From: Aliivibrio fischeri | GTDB lineage: Bacteria > Pseudomonadota > Gammaproteobacteria > Enterobacterales > Vibrionaceae | DNA length: 64,000 bases | NCBI GenBank assembly: GCA_038993745.2 | Contig: CP160630.1 | Coordinates: forward strand, 186,001 to 250,000 | Direction: 5' to 3' | Shown here: positions 63,715 to 64,000 of the stretch, in pieces | Numbering within the stretch: the first letter of the stretch is position 1 | How the letters are laid out: every line of letters begins with the position of its first letter | The notes under the pieces: model-generated | What the model was told of the DNA's origin: nothing | What the model saw: only the letters and a program-made list of their open reading frames with translations | Databases searched by the model: none | Translations under genes and position numbers: made by a program

Positions 63715-64000
63715 TTATTTATATGGTGTTGGTTGAATTGGTGGTACTGTCCATTTCATATCAAGAATTTCTTGAGACGGTATATAAAGACGAGTGATGG
63801 CATAAAAGTTACCTTTTGGGGTTGGCAACCAGTTTGCTAAGTCTTTAGGATTTGTTGGCTTTTGATTTGATAGAACAAGGTCAAAAGAACCGTCACTGTT
63901 TTTTTGGATAGGGGTTTGATCATTTATGTTGAAACGATGAATATCATTAGCAACTAACATTTTTGTTTGGGCGTCATAAACGGTAATTGACCAAAAAGCA
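63715..64000 (-). CDS. DUF1254/DUF1214-family protein, C-terminal part (5' end outside window)
   Basis: The visible 94 codons start inside the DUF1214 domain (AFWSITVYDAQTKMLVAND) and end LYIPSQEILDMKWTVPPIQP. They align with the C-terminus of the complete DUF1254/DUF1214 protein encoded at 56732-58132 (AFWSLTMYDAKNLFMVPN; LYEPTQAVLDNTYALPQV), but are clearly diverged. The gene continues past the window edge. It lies just upstream of the sulfatase gene. Confidence 0.85.
   Translation of the reverse strand, partial: AFWSITVYDAQTKMLVANDIHRFNINDQTPIQKNSDGSFDLVLSNQKPTNPKDLANWLPTPKGNFYAITRLYIPSQEILDMKWTVPPIQPTPYK

Overview
The window is AT-rich, gene-dense bacterial DNA that looks like a marine gamma-proteobacterium of the Vibrionaceae, most probably Aliivibrio (Vibrio fischeri group). 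The reasons are the gene families: a TtpC-ExbB2-ExbD2-TonB2-TPR energy system, DUF3316, DUF3103 and DUF3087-type proteins, a torCA pair, tandem chemoreceptors and many two-component systems. Species is inferred from gene content only. No rRNA, tRNA, CRISPR array or insertion sequence was recognised.

Layout. (1) 1-486: 3' end of a GGDEF protein. (2) 495-14570: an iron island with a FhuF-like ferric-siderophore reductase, an MFS exporter, a hydroxamate ABC importer (ATPase, binding protein, double-length permease), the complete aerobactin pathway iucABCD and receptor iutA; Fur-box-like sites sit in front of the transcription units. (3) 14753-16138: qmcA/nfeD-type membrane pair. (4) 16375-21767: three tandem paralogous chemoreceptors. 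The first keeps sensor and HAMP but has lost the signalling tip; the other two share an almost identical ~1-kb 3' half and a conserved, hairpin-rich leader. (5) 22149-30825: small membrane protein, GarR-type dehydrogenase, DUF3087 protein, ArsP-like permease with a divergent ArsR-type regulator and twin operators, Ogt, a Cus-type and a Cpx-type two-component system, and a DUF3316 protein.

(6) 31061-35849 is the most unusual part: a five-gene operon encoding a FlgO-like/beta-barrel outer-membrane protein, a periplasmic TPR protein, an apparent natural fusion of the FliF RBM3-transmembrane segment to FliG middle and C-terminal domains, and MotA- and MotB-like stator proteins. It carries rotor and stator parts of a flagellar motor without export apparatus, rod, hook, filament, FliM or FliN. 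I infer an ion-driven rotary (or torque-transmitting) envelope machine with no filament.

(7) 35893-39450: TMAO reductase torCA. (8) 39584-49239: second iron block with a 55-codon ORF overlapping a Fur-like site, a TonB-dependent receptor, the TonB2 energy operon, and a near-consensus Fur box in front of two Opp/Dpp-type ATPases that have no permease or binding protein nearby. (9) 49497-55318: periplasmic DUF3103-like protein, CBS protein, a frameshifted small gene, YeiH-type exporter, an exported MTA/SAH-nucleosidase homologue with Asn in place of the catalytic Asp, and an EEP-fold phosphoesterase. (10) 55401-64000: anaerobic sulfatase-maturating radical-SAM enzyme, a Ser-type sulfatase and two DUF1254/DUF1214 proteins surrounding an eptA-response regulator-kinase cluster in which eptA is split by two single-base frameshifts.

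Four reading-frame breaks (31k, 51k, two in eptA) all lie in short A or T runs. They may be real decay or phase variation, but base-calling errors in homopolymers are an equally good explanation and should be excluded first.
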